From JAJYRX01 sp041655275 (GTDB taxonomy: Bacteria; Pseudomonadota; Gammaproteobacteria; Burkholderiales; Burkholderiaceae_B): a stretch of DNA of 64,000 nt. The DNA lies in assembly GCA_041655275.1 (NCBI GenBank), contig JBBAFU010000005.1:62001-126000 (forward strand), read 5' to 3'. How positions within the stretch are numbered: position 1 is the stretch's first letter; the number at the start of each line of letters is the position of its first letter. This document shows, piece after piece, positions 54,651 through 62,240 of the stretch. Below the pieces are notes generated by a model. That model did not search any database, was not told where the DNA came from, and was given only the letters and a program-made list of their open reading frames with translations. Made by a program: the position numbers and the translations under genes.

Positions 54651-55364
54651 TCAATCCATCAGCGTGCCGCCGTTCACGTCCAGAATATGCCCGGTAATGA
54701 AACCGGCCGCGGGGCTGAGCAGGAAGTGAACGGCGTCGGCAATTTCCCGGGTGGTGCCCAGGCGGCCAAGCGGCACATGCCGGGCCACGCGCTCCCAGGC
54801 CTCGCGTGGAATCATCTCGCCTTCGATGGGGCCGGGTGCCACGCCGTTCACGCGCACGTCGGGAGCGAGTTCAAAGGCCAGTGACTTGGTCAGGGAAATC
54901 ACGCCCGCCTTGGATGCACAGTAATGGGCCTTGACCCCTTTCCCGCGCTGGTTGAGTACCATGCCGCTCTTGCCGGCGCGCGAGGTCAGCAGCACCATGG
55001 CGCCCTGGTTGCGGCGCAAGGTGGCGATGGCGGCCTTGCACACCACGAAGCTGCCGGTCAGGTTCACGTTGACAATGCGTTCCCACTCTTCCAGCGGCAG
55101 GTCCTCGACCGGTACGGCCGGCGCGGTGATGGCGGCGGAGTGGACCAGGGCCTGAACCGGCCCCAGCGCGTTTGCCTTCTCCATCAGCGCCTCCACCTGC
55201 GAGGGCATGCAGATATTGGTGTTCAGAAAATGAACATCGCCGGCGAGAGGGGCAAGCGGCTCCACCAAGTCGGCAATCACGACCTGGTAGTCGGCCATCA
55301 GGCGCTGCACGATGGCCAGGCCGATGTTGCGGGCGCCCCCGGTGACAATGGCTACGGGTTTCAT
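54651..55364 (-). CDS. Short-chain dehydrogenase/reductase, ThDP-enzyme cluster
   Basis: 237 aa. The cofactor motif is IVTGGARNIGLAI, with HSAA in place of NNAG, Ser in LLTSRAG and the YCASK catalytic motif; DVNGG is near the C-terminus. It starts 15 bp after the ThDP gene on the same strand and is probably co-transcribed with it. Two exact IclR-type palindromes are associated: one inside (55220-55236) and one spanning the junction with the ThDP gene (55377-55393). Confidence 0.9.
   Translation of the reverse strand: MKPVAIVTGGARNIGLAIVQRLMADYQVVIADLVEPLAPLAGDVHFLNTNICMPSQVEALMEKANALGPVQALVHSAAITAPAVPVEDLPLEEWERIVNVNLTGSFVVCKAAIATLRRNQGAMVLLTSRAGKSGMVLNQRGKGVKAHYCASKAGVISLTKSLAFELAPDVRVNGVAPGPIEGEMIPREAWERVARHVPLGRLGTTREIADAVHFLLSPAAGFITGHILDVNGGTLMD
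55220..55236. promoter_or_regulatory. IclR-type palindrome inside the SDR gene at 54651
   Basis: TGTTC-AGAAAAT-GAACA, an exact match within codons of the SDR. Confidence 0.48.
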
Positions 55365-55376
55365 GGTTCGGGCTCC

Positions 55377-55393
55377 TGTTCAATAGTCGGACA
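55377..55393. promoter_or_regulatory. IclR-type operator between the ThDP and SDR genes
   Basis: TGTTC-AATAGTC-GGACA matches exactly. It overlaps the ThDP-enzyme stop codon and lies 13 bp before the SDR start, the same distance as the operator upstream of IclR gene 1. It could allow the SDR to be controlled separately from the ThDP gene. Confidence 0.58.
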
Positions 55394-57086
55394 CGCCGAC
55401 GTGGCTGGACATGGGGTCGACCGTCACATCGATGACGGTGGTCCGCCCGCTGTGGCGCGCCGCCTCCAGCGCTTCGCGCAGGGCCTCGCGCGTATTCACG
55501 CTGATGCCCACGCAACCCATGCCGCGTGCGATCCGGGCAAAATCCGTCGGTGCGAAATCCACCGCAATGCGGCGCTCGCCCAGGTTGTCGCGCACCATGC
55601 CCAGACCGGCATTGTTGGCGACGACTACCGTGATGGGCAGATTCTCCTGCACGCAGGTCGACAGCACATTCATGGTCATTGCAAAACCGCCGTCACCCGT
55701 CAGGCTGATGACATTGCGTTCGCCGTGCACCAGCTTGACCGCTGCCGCTGCGGGTGCGCCCCAGCCCATGCCGCCGATGCCGCCCGGCACGATCAGCTGC
55801 CCCGGCGTGCGGATGCGCAGGCTGGTCGTCGCCCAGATACGATTGCTGCCGGCATCCAGGGTGAGCAAATCATCCGGTGTCAGGAAATCATCCAGGACGC
55901 GGATGATGTCGCCATGGCCCAGGGTGCCCGGTGCCGGGGCCTCCTCGATCGCCGGTACCGGATGGCGCGCGTGCAATCCCGCGATCCAGTCCAGGCGTGC
56001 CTGACGCTGCGCGGTCTCCGGCTTCTCGGCAAGCAGGGCCTCCAGGGCATCGGCACCGTCTGCACAGATCGACAGCCCGGTGGGGTAGACCCAGCCGGCG
56101 TTGCGCGGATCCACGTCAATCTGTACGATGCGCTGTTCCGCAGGCCGGATGAAGTCCGGATCACGGAACTTCAGATAGTCCGGCCCCAGGCTGGCGCCCA
56201 CGACCAGCAGCAGGTCGGCCTCCTGCACCGCAGTATTGGCCGACTTCATTCCCCAGGTGCCCAGCATGCCTGCCGCAATTGCCGAGGTTTCATCCACCAC
56301 GCCCTTGGCGTTGTAGCTCGTGGCCACCGCCATACCCGCATGTTCCGCCAGCGCAGCGACGGCGGCGCGCCCGCGCGCGTTCTGCATACCGTTGCCCGCG
56401 ATCATCACCGGCCGTTCGGCCGCGTTCAGCATGGCGGCCAGCTTCCGGATGGCCTGGCTGTCCGGCTGCGGCATGACTGTGTGCAGATAGCCCGCCGACG
56501 GATACAGCTGGGTGCGTGCATTCTGTGTCATGTCCCGTTTGATGATCGAGGACTTGAGCACCACTGCGGTCGGGCCCTGGCGCGGCAGCGATGCCTGCTT
56601 CCAGGCCTGCTGCAGCGCATAGACGGATTCATGCGGCTCGGTCACATACCAAGTGGCCTTGGTCATGGTCTTGAGCACGGTACGGATATCGGCGGCGCCG
56701 TAGTCGCCCGTCATGGTCTGATAGACGCCATACATGCCGAAGCCGTCATAGCACGAAGTGTCGGTCAGCACCACCATGGGCGAGCCCGCAAAATACGCCT
56801 CCAGGATACCGAAGGCGCCCGTGGTGCCGGCAAACGGCCCCTGGCCCATGTACACGCCGGGCTTGCCCGTCAGCTTGCCGACCACCTGGGCCATGATCGA
56901 AGCAACCTGCTCGCTGCGTGTCAGCACGACGCGCAAGTCCTTGCGATGCGCGTGAAACTCCCCAAGCATCCAGGTGATCCCGAGACCGGGCAGGGTGAAA
57001 GCGTACTGGGCGTCCAGTTCGATCAGGGTATTGACCACGGCCTCGCGGGTGGTCATGCCCTCCAGGCGGGCGGTTGGTGAATTCAT
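55380..57086 (-). CDS. Thiamine-diphosphate-dependent enzyme (acetolactate synthase-like)
   Basis: 568 aa from ATG 57086, the normal size for the POX/AHAS/benzoylformate-decarboxylase family. The conserved Glu that activates ThDP is E59 (LTRSEQVASI). The ThDP/Mg motif is GDGGFAMTMNVLSTCVQENLPITVVVANN. The central domain (AERPVMIAGNGMQ) is the FAD- or nucleotide-binding-like region. It could be a decarboxylase, ligase or C-C hydrolase of a sugar- or inositol-derived dione; no biosynthetic regulatory subunit (ilvN) is nearby. Its promoter holds the LacI-type operator. Confidence 0.88.
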   Translation of the reverse strand: MNSPTARLEGMTTREAVVNTLIELDAQYAFTLPGLGITWMLGEFHAHRKDLRVVLTRSEQVASIMAQVVGKLTGKPGVYMGQGPFAGTTGAFGILEAYFAGSPMVVLTDTSCYDGFGMYGVYQTMTGDYGAADIRTVLKTMTKATWYVTEPHESVYALQQAWKQASLPRQGPTAVVLKSSIIKRDMTQNARTQLYPSAGYLHTVMPQPDSQAIRKLAAMLNAAERPVMIAGNGMQNARGRAAVAALAEHAGMAVATSYNAKGVVDETSAIAAGMLGTWGMKSANTAVQEADLLLVVGASLGPDYLKFRDPDFIRPAEQRIVQIDVDPRNAGWVYPTGLSICADGADALEALLAEKPETAQRQARLDWIAGLHARHPVPAIEEAPAPGTLGHGDIIRVLDDFLTPDDLLTLDAGSNRIWATTSLRIRTPGQLIVPGGIGGMGWGAPAAAAVKLVHGERNVISLTGDGGFAMTMNVLSTCVQENLPITVVVANNAGLGMVRDNLGERRIAVDFAPTDFARIARGMGCVGISVNTREALREALEAARHSGRTTVIDVTVDPMSSHVGVSDY

Positions 57087-57130
57087 GTTGATCTCTCGAG
57101 CAGGGTGAAGAAACGTGCTGTGCATATCTG

Positions 57131-57160
57131 ATAATACAAACGTTTGCAAGATTGCGTCAA
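57131..57160 (-). promoter_or_regulatory. Promoter with LacI-type operator in the spacer, ThDP gene
   Basis: Read on the minus strand: -35 TTGACG (57155-57160), an 18-bp spacer and -10 TATTAT (57131-57136). The operator reads ATACAAACGTTTGCA on the plus strand (57134-57148) and contains the palindrome CAAACGTTTG. Operator and hexamers have the same spacing as in the TctC 3 promoter at 52676-52705. Confidence 0.75.
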
Positions 57161-57266
57161 TGACAATATTCATTGATGGCTTCGGCATGCCTCCGGGTTT
57201 CCACATTCCAGGTCTGGGCGCGGCCTATACTATGCTCGACTCAACAAAATTCCGACGGATTAATTC

Positions 57267-58283
57267 ATGGCGGCTTCCCTGCACGACGTGGCCCGACTGG
57301 TGGGCGTATCCATCAGTACGGTGTCGCGCGCCCTGCATCGGCCCGAGATGGTTGATCCGGTTACGCGTGCGCGGATTGAAGCGGCCGTTCAGACGCTGGG
57401 ATATATTCCGCAAGGTGTCGGACGGGCACTCGTGTCGCGGCGCACGCGCACCGTGGGTGCCGTCGTGCCGCAGATCGGCGCCTCGGGGTTTGCCGGCACC
57501 ATAGAGGCCCTGCGACGTGCCCTGGGCCAGGCCAATTACACTTTGCTGCTGGCACAGCCGCCCATCACCGAGCAATCCGACATGCGGCCCCTGCGCACAC
57601 TCGTCGAACGCGGTGTCGACGGCATCGTGCTGCTGGGCAGCGATTATTCCGACGGCCTGTTTGATCTTGTGGCCAAGAACGGCCTGCCGATGACAACAAT
57701 CTGGTCGGATTCCACCTATGCGCAGCCCGGCGCCATTGGTTTCGACAACCATGCCGCCGGCTGTATCGCTGTCGAGCACCTGCTGGAACTGGGTCACCGC
57801 CAGTTTGCCCTCATCACCGGCGCCCTGGGCAGCAACCTGCGTGCGCGCCAACGCTATCAGGGCATTCTTGAAACGCTCGCCGGCGGGGGCGGACGTTTGC
57901 AGCGCGATCTGATCATCGAGGTGGATTACGGGTTCGGCGAGGGCTTTCGGGCGGCGCGGCATCTGCTGGGAACAGGCAAGGCTTTCACCGCCCTGATCTG
58001 CGGTAATGATTACCTTGCCCTGGGTGCCATGGCCTGCCTGCGCGGTGAGGGCGTGGACATGCCGGGACAGATGTCCGTCATCGGCTTCAATGACAGTGAT
58101 TTTGCGGCGTTTGTGGCACCGCCGCTGACCACCGTGCACTTTCCTTCCGCCGATATCGGTGTCGCCGCAGCCGGGGTGCTGCTTGACGTCCTCGAGAAGA
58201 AGACGCCCCTGCCGCCGCCGATCATCCTGCCGACGCCGCTGGTCGTGCGTGAATCGACGGGTGCGGCTCCGGCGCCGGCCTGA
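57267..58283 (+). CDS. LacI-family transcriptional regulator
   Basis: 338 aa. The N-terminal LacI helix-turn-helix is SLHDVARLVGVSISTVSRALHRPEMVDPVTRARIEAAVQTLGYIPQG, followed by a periplasmic-binding-protein-like effector domain with TVGAVVPQIGASGF. It is divergent from the ThDP gene. A plausible -10 TATACT lies at 57226-57231. The CAAACG-type operator in two promoters nearby is what a LacI-family protein would bind, so these genes form its likely local regulon. Confidence 0.93.
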   Translation: MAASLHDVARLVGVSISTVSRALHRPEMVDPVTRARIEAAVQTLGYIPQGVGRALVSRRTRTVGAVVPQIGASGFAGTIEALRRALGQANYTLLLAQPPITEQSDMRPLRTLVERGVDGIVLLGSDYSDGLFDLVAKNGLPMTTIWSDSTYAQPGAIGFDNHAAGCIAVEHLLELGHRQFALITGALGSNLRARQRYQGILETLAGGGGRLQRDLIIEVDYGFGEGFRAARHLLGTGKAFTALICGNDYLALGAMACLRGEGVDMPGQMSVIGFNDSDFAAFVAPPLTTVHFPSADIGVAAAGVLLDVLEKKTPLPPPIILPTPLVVRESTGAAPAPA

Positions 58284-58421
58284 TTTGTTACAACGCCCAC
58301 ATATCCTCGCCTGCAAGGGACAGACTTGTACAGAATGAGGCAAGATGTCCGACGCATTGGCGGCGACTTCAGCGTAGCCATCAGTCGCTATCATGGCCAG
58401 AAAAAAGCCTGATCTTTCCGG

Positions 58422-59186
58422 CTAGATGACCGGGTGGGCGCAGCCGTCCATGGGAATGATGCTGCCGGTGATGTAGCGTGCGTGGTCCGACGCCAGGAAG
58501 AGGGCCAGCGCCGCGACCTCGTCCGCTTGTGCCGGCCGGCCCAGAGGAATCCCCGCCAGCATCCGGCGCCGCGCTTCTTCCACGCTCACGCCCAGCGTGT
58601 CGGCTTGCGCCTGTAGCGCACCCTGGACGCGTTCGGTGTCGGTGGGCCCGGGGTTGATGGCGTTGATGCGCACCCCTTGTGCGGCCCAGGCTGTTGCCAG
58701 CCCGGTCGTGGCCAGCATGAGCGCCGCATTGGCGGCCCCGCCCGGCAGGTGATGCGGGCGGGGGTGCTTGCCGCCCACGCCAATGACGTTGACGATGGCG
58801 CCCCGACCTCGCGAGACCATGCCGGGCAGCACGCTGTCCATGGCGTGAACGTAGGGGAAGAACTTGGCCTGCATGGCATCCGCCCAATGCTGCGCCGTCA
58901 GGGTGGCGGGGGCGTGGCGCTGCGCCGCGCCCGCACAGTTGACGAGGATGTCGATGGGGCCCAGTGCTTCTTCCACCGCATGGATGAGCGCGCGCGCCTG
59001 TGCGGCGTCGGAAAGGTCGGCCGCAAACGGCGTGATGGCTGCATGGTCAGGTGCCGCTTCCGGGACGTGCCGGGCTGCGCTTGCAACGCGGGCGCCGGCC
59101 TGTGCAAAGGCAAGGGCGCAAGCCCGGCCGATGCCCCGGCTGCCGCCCGTTACGAGTACGACCTGTCTGTCGAAATTGATGTTCAT
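58422..59186 (-). CDS. SDR-fold protein lacking the YxxxK catalytic motif
   Basis: 254 aa from ATG 59186. The Rossmann N-terminus LVTGGSRGIGRAC and NCAG motif are normal. At the active site the usual Ser and YxxxK are absent: IVNVIGVGGKHPRPHHLPGGAANAAL puts Gly149 and Asn153 where Tyr and Lys belong. I recall related SDR subgroups with the same GGxxN pattern. It may bind NAD(P) without classical catalysis or use other residues. The start codon lies inside a near-match IclR-type palindrome. Confidence 0.85.
   Translation of the reverse strand: MNINFDRQVVLVTGGSRGIGRACALAFAQAGARVASAARHVPEAAPDHAAITPFAADLSDAAQARALIHAVEEALGPIDILVNCAGAAQRHAPATLTAQHWADAMQAKFFPYVHAMDSVLPGMVSRGRGAIVNVIGVGGKHPRPHHLPGGAANAALMLATTGLATAWAAQGVRINAINPGPTDTERVQGALQAQADTLGVSVEEARRRMLAGIPLGRPAQADEVAALALFLASDHARYITGSIIPMDGCAHPVI
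58835..58851. promoter_or_regulatory. Near-match IclR-type palindrome inside the SDR-like gene
   Basis: TGTCC-ATGGCGT-GAACG, one mismatch (last base). Intragenic. Confidence 0.3.
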
Positions 59187-59196
59187 AATGTGAACG
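59180..59196. promoter_or_regulatory. Near-match IclR-type operator over the SDR-like start codon
   Basis: TGTTC-ATAATGT-GAACG, one mismatch. It covers the start codon (59184-59186) and is centred 44 bp from the exact site at 59224-59240. Confidence 0.48.
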
Positions 59197-59223
59197 TAGC
59201 CTCCGGAACACGGCTTGCGCCTC

Positions 59224-59240
59224 TGTTCAATAGTTGAACA
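59224..59240. promoter_or_regulatory. IclR-type operator upstream of the SDR-like gene
   Basis: TGTTC-AATAGTT-GAACA is a perfect palindrome 38 bp before the SDR-like start and 48 bp from the end of the MFS gene. It pairs with the near-match at the start codon. Confidence 0.62.
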
Positions 59241-59287
59241 CAGTTTTTGCCCTGGCTTGGCAACCCTGGCATGCCAACCTTCAGCGT

Positions 59288-60820
59288 TCAGCGCGCCGTC
59301 GGCGGCACCCGCTCATCCAGGGAATCATCTTTCAGCGCCATCGTAAACAGTACCGAGCTCAGCGCAATGAGCGCCGCAAGGCGATAGACACTGCGGAACG
59401 CCTGCTCGGACGCGCCGGCCAGGGCGCCCGGATCCGGTACCGCCGTCTGCGCGCCGCGCCCCATCAGGGTATCGATGATGTCCGCGCCCGTAATGGCCAG
59501 GCCGGCGTCGTCGGCACCGGTGTTCAGGCGCAGCAGCAGCCAGGCCATCATGAGTGCCACGCCCATGGCCGAGCCCAGCGAACGTCCGAACGAGGATACG
59601 GCCGTGGCGATCCCCACATGACGATGCTCGACCGCGTTCTGCACAGCGACCGTCGAGCTGGGCAGCTGCACGCCAACGCCGACACCGATCATGGCCAGAC
59701 ACAGTCCCATCGTTACGCTTGCCTGGGGCGAAATAAAGGATAGGGAAAGCACGGCGGCCGGCACAATGAGTGTGCCGGTCAGCTGCAAGTATTTGTACCG
59801 TCCCCAGTGTGCCATGAGGCGACCACCCATATAGGCGCCCGCGGGCACGCCGAGCGACAGGGGAATCAGCCGCAGCGCTGCACCGTCGGGGCCGGCATCG
59901 GTCAGCATCTGCAGCTCCAGCGGTATCAGCACCGTGAGCGCGACCAGCTCGATGAAGGTCACAAAAATAACCAGGCAGGACAGGGTCACTGTGCGGTTGC
60001 GGAACAGGCCCAGGGGGATGATGGGCTCCGGCGTACGCAAGGCGTGTGCGACGAAAGCCGTCAGCGCGACCATGGTGATTATCAGCAGCCCGAGGTTGCC
60101 GGCCTGTATCAGGGGCTGGCCCTGGCCTGCGCGCGTGATGGCCAGCAGCAGGGCCGTAAGGCCGAGTGTGAGCAATGCCGCGCCCGTATAGTCCACCTGG
60201 CGCTGTGCGGTGGGCCGGCGCAACCGCGCCATGGCGCGTCGCGTCACGAGCAGGGCCGGCAGGCCCAGTGGCAGGTTGATCCAGAACACCCAGCGCCACG
60301 ACAGGTATTGCGTGAGCACGCCGCCCAGCACAGGGCCGGCCACGCTTGCGACAGCAAAGGCGCCGCTGATATAGGCCTGATAGCGGCCGCGCTCACGCGG
60401 CGATACGACGTCGGCAATCGTGGCCTGGGCTACCGAGATCAGCCCGCCGCCACCCAGGCCCTGCAGGATGCGGGCCGCCACCAGTGTGGGCATGGTGGGC
60501 GCCAGCGCGCAGGCCACCGACGCGACAAGAAACAGGACGATGGCGCTGGACAGCACGGCACGCCGGCCGTAGATATCGCCCAGCTTGCCGTAGATGGGCG
60601 CCGCCACCGCCATGGCGATCAGGTAGCCGGACACCACCCAGGCCAGCAGGTGTACGCCCTGCAGCTCGGTGGCCATGCGCGGCAGCGACACTGAAATAAT
60701 GGTCTGGTCCAGTGCCCCCAGCAGTATTGCGAGCATCAGCCCCGCGATGATGGCGCGGACTTCGGCGGGGCTGAGTACAGACGCGCCGGCGGCCGCTGCG
60801 CCGGCGTCATCGATGGTCAT
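59288..60820 (-). CDS. MFS exporter (DHA2/EmrB-QacA), 14-helix type
   Basis: 510 aa with about 14 hydrophobic helices. DHA2 motifs are LLGALDQTIISVSLPRMATEL in helix 1, GKLGDIYGRRAVL in the first loop and GPVLGGVLTQYLSWRWVFWINLPLG in helices 5-6. A drug or metabolite exporter; the substrate is unknown. It follows the tautomerase gene by 10 bp on the same strand. Confidence 0.92.
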   Translation of the reverse strand: MTIDDAGAAAAGASVLSPAEVRAIIAGLMLAILLGALDQTIISVSLPRMATELQGVHLLAWVVSGYLIAMAVAAPIYGKLGDIYGRRAVLSSAIVLFLVASVACALAPTMPTLVAARILQGLGGGGLISVAQATIADVVSPRERGRYQAYISGAFAVASVAGPVLGGVLTQYLSWRWVFWINLPLGLPALLVTRRAMARLRRPTAQRQVDYTGAALLTLGLTALLLAITRAGQGQPLIQAGNLGLLIITMVALTAFVAHALRTPEPIIPLGLFRNRTVTLSCLVIFVTFIELVALTVLIPLELQMLTDAGPDGAALRLIPLSLGVPAGAYMGGRLMAHWGRYKYLQLTGTLIVPAAVLSLSFISPQASVTMGLCLAMIGVGVGVQLPSSTVAVQNAVEHRHVGIATAVSSFGRSLGSAMGVALMMAWLLLRLNTGADDAGLAITGADIIDTLMGRGAQTAVPDPGALAGASEQAFRSVYRLAALIALSSVLFTMALKDDSLDERVPPTAR

Positions 60821-60830
60821 GGGATCCCGC

Positions 60831-61202
60831 TCAGCGGCCGGCTTTCTTGGCGCTGATGCCGCCCATGCCCAGGTTTGTCAGCGGAATGTCGTGGATGATG
60901 ATGCGCGTCCCGTTTCCGCTGACGCCCAGGCTGGATTCCACGGCGGCGCTGAGCGCGCCAATGAGTGCTTCGCGCTGTTCCTCGGTGCGCCCGGGAAGCA
61001 GGTAGGCTTTGACGAGCGCCATGGGTTCGCCTTGTACGCCTGCAATCATGCCGTCTTCGGGCGCGATGGTTTCCAGGCTCACACGCACGTTCGCCACGGG
61101 CGAGCCCAGACTGTCGACTACCGCCTGCGTGGCGCTTTCGAACAGGCGGGTTCTCTGTTCCGGAGCAGGGTTTTGATTGACCAATACAGATAGAATAGGC
61201 AT
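60831..61202 (-). CDS. Tautomerase-superfamily protein (two fused 4-OT-like halves)
   Basis: 123 aa, about twice the size of 4-oxalocrotonate tautomerase. The catalytic Pro follows the initiator Met (MPILSVLVNQ). The second half, LVKAYLLPGRTEEQREALIGALSAAVESSLGV, repeats the 4-OT beta-alpha pattern. This is the fold of tandem tautomerases such as malonate semialdehyde decarboxylase and cis-CaaD. It probably acts on a keto-enol acid; its partner enzyme is not evident. It is co-directional with the MFS exporter. Confidence 0.82.
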   Translation of the reverse strand: MPILSVLVNQNPAPEQRTRLFESATQAVVDSLGSPVANVRVSLETIAPEDGMIAGVQGEPMALVKAYLLPGRTEEQREALIGALSAAVESSLGVSGNGTRIIIHDIPLTNLGMGGISAKKAGR

Positions 61203-61297
61203 CGTGGAACTACCAGGTGATACGGGTGGAAGAATTGGGTGGAAGGACTCGGCTTCGCGCAGTGTCGGCAGAGTCGTCTCAGTATAAGGGATCAGGT

Positions 61298-62032
61298 GTG
61301 AAAATCGGCGTATTGCAGTGTGATGATGTTGCGGAGCCCTTGCAGGCGGCGCATGGCAATTATCCGGACATGGTGTGCCGCTGGCTGGGCGCGGCGGATC
61401 CGCGACTGGAGTTTCAGGTCTGGGCCTGCCACAAGGGCGAGCTGCCCGATGCGCGCGCGGATGTCGACGCCTGGGTGCTGGGCGGCTCCAAACACAGTGT
61501 CAACGACGACGAGCCGTGGATACACGCGCTGACCGATTTTGTGCGCGAGCGGTGGCGGCGCCAGCAGCCCCTGGCCGGCATCTGCTTCGGCCACCAGATG
61601 ATTGCCCGTGCCCTTGGCGGCAGCGTGGCGGTCGATCCGCATGGCTGGGGAGTCGGTATCTATTCCAGCCGGCTTGCGGGACGCGAGCCCTGGATGTCAC
61701 CCTGGCCGGGCGATACCCTGAACCTGCTCGCCAGCCATCGCGAACAGGTCCAGACCCTGCCCGAATCTGCGCGCCTGCTGGCCGGAAGCCCCTTCTGCCC
61801 CAACTATCTCATGCAGGTGGGCGATACCGTGCTCGGCCTGCAGGGCCACCCCGAGTTCTCGCGGTCATTTGCAGCCGACCTGATGACGCTGCGGCGCGGC
61901 ACACTCATCCCCGAAATTCGCGTGACAGCGGGTCTGCAAAGCCTTTTTCTGCCCGTACATGACCAGATCATGGCGCGCTGGTTTCTGCGTTTTCTGCGCC
62001 GGGCGGGGCGTCCGGCGCGCGTTGCCGCCTGA
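61298..62032 (+). CDS. Class I glutamine amidotransferase-like protein
   Basis: 244 aa from GTG 61298, chosen because AAGGGA lies 6-7 bp upstream and the fold starts VKIGVLQCDD. The GATase triad is complete: C96 in GICFGHQM, H184 and E186 in LQGHPEFS. It is a stand-alone class I domain, like the gamma-glutamyl-polyamine or GMP-synthase-like hydrolases, without a synthetase partner. The longer in-frame reading to ATG 61217 runs into the promoter space shared with the divergent tautomerase gene. Confidence 0.85.
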   Translation: MKIGVLQCDDVAEPLQAAHGNYPDMVCRWLGAADPRLEFQVWACHKGELPDARADVDAWVLGGSKHSVNDDEPWIHALTDFVRERWRRQQPLAGICFGHQMIARALGGSVAVDPHGWGVGIYSSRLAGREPWMSPWPGDTLNLLASHREQVQTLPESARLLAGSPFCPNYLMQVGDTVLGLQGHPEFSRSFAADLMTLRRGTLIPEIRVTAGLQSLFLPVHDQIMARWFLRFLRRAGRPARVAA

Positions 62033-62076
62033 ATGTATGTCAGGCACATAAAAATATAATTATTAATTAACAATGA

Positions 62077-62098
62077 CTTGGCGTAATTCTACGCCAAG
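62077..62098. other. Perfect 9-bp hairpin after the amidotransferase gene
   Basis: CTTGGCGTA-ATTC-TACGCCAAG has a 9-bp stem and 4-base loop in an A/T-rich stretch. Only ATGTCTTTG follows, not a run of T, so it may be a weak terminator of the upstream gene or an operator of the promoter 38 bp downstream. Confidence 0.5.
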
Positions 62099-62135
62099 AT
62101 GTCTTTGCTCGCCTATAAATTTTAATGTTTGATGC

Positions 62136-62164
62136 TTGACATTTAATCAGTACGGACATAAAGT
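62136..62164 (+). promoter_or_regulatory. Sigma-70-type promoter of the M20-HpaB operon
   Basis: -35 TTGACA (62136-62141, consensus), a 17-bp spacer and -10 TAAAGT (62159-62164, 4 of 6). It lies about 75 bp before the M20 start in a clearly A/T-rich gap. A second -10-like TATAAA is at 62114. Confidence 0.6.
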
Positions 62165-62240
62165 TCATTGCATGCGGTTCTGCATGCAGGAACGCATGCG
62201 ATAAGAACAGCGAATATGAGTAAACAGGAGACTTTCCGAC

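Noticed and set aside
58394..58421. Intrinsic terminator after the SDR-like gene (minus strand)
   Set aside because: There is a run of six T, but the preceding AGCC/GGCT stem is only 4 bp with a 10-base loop; too weak to call.
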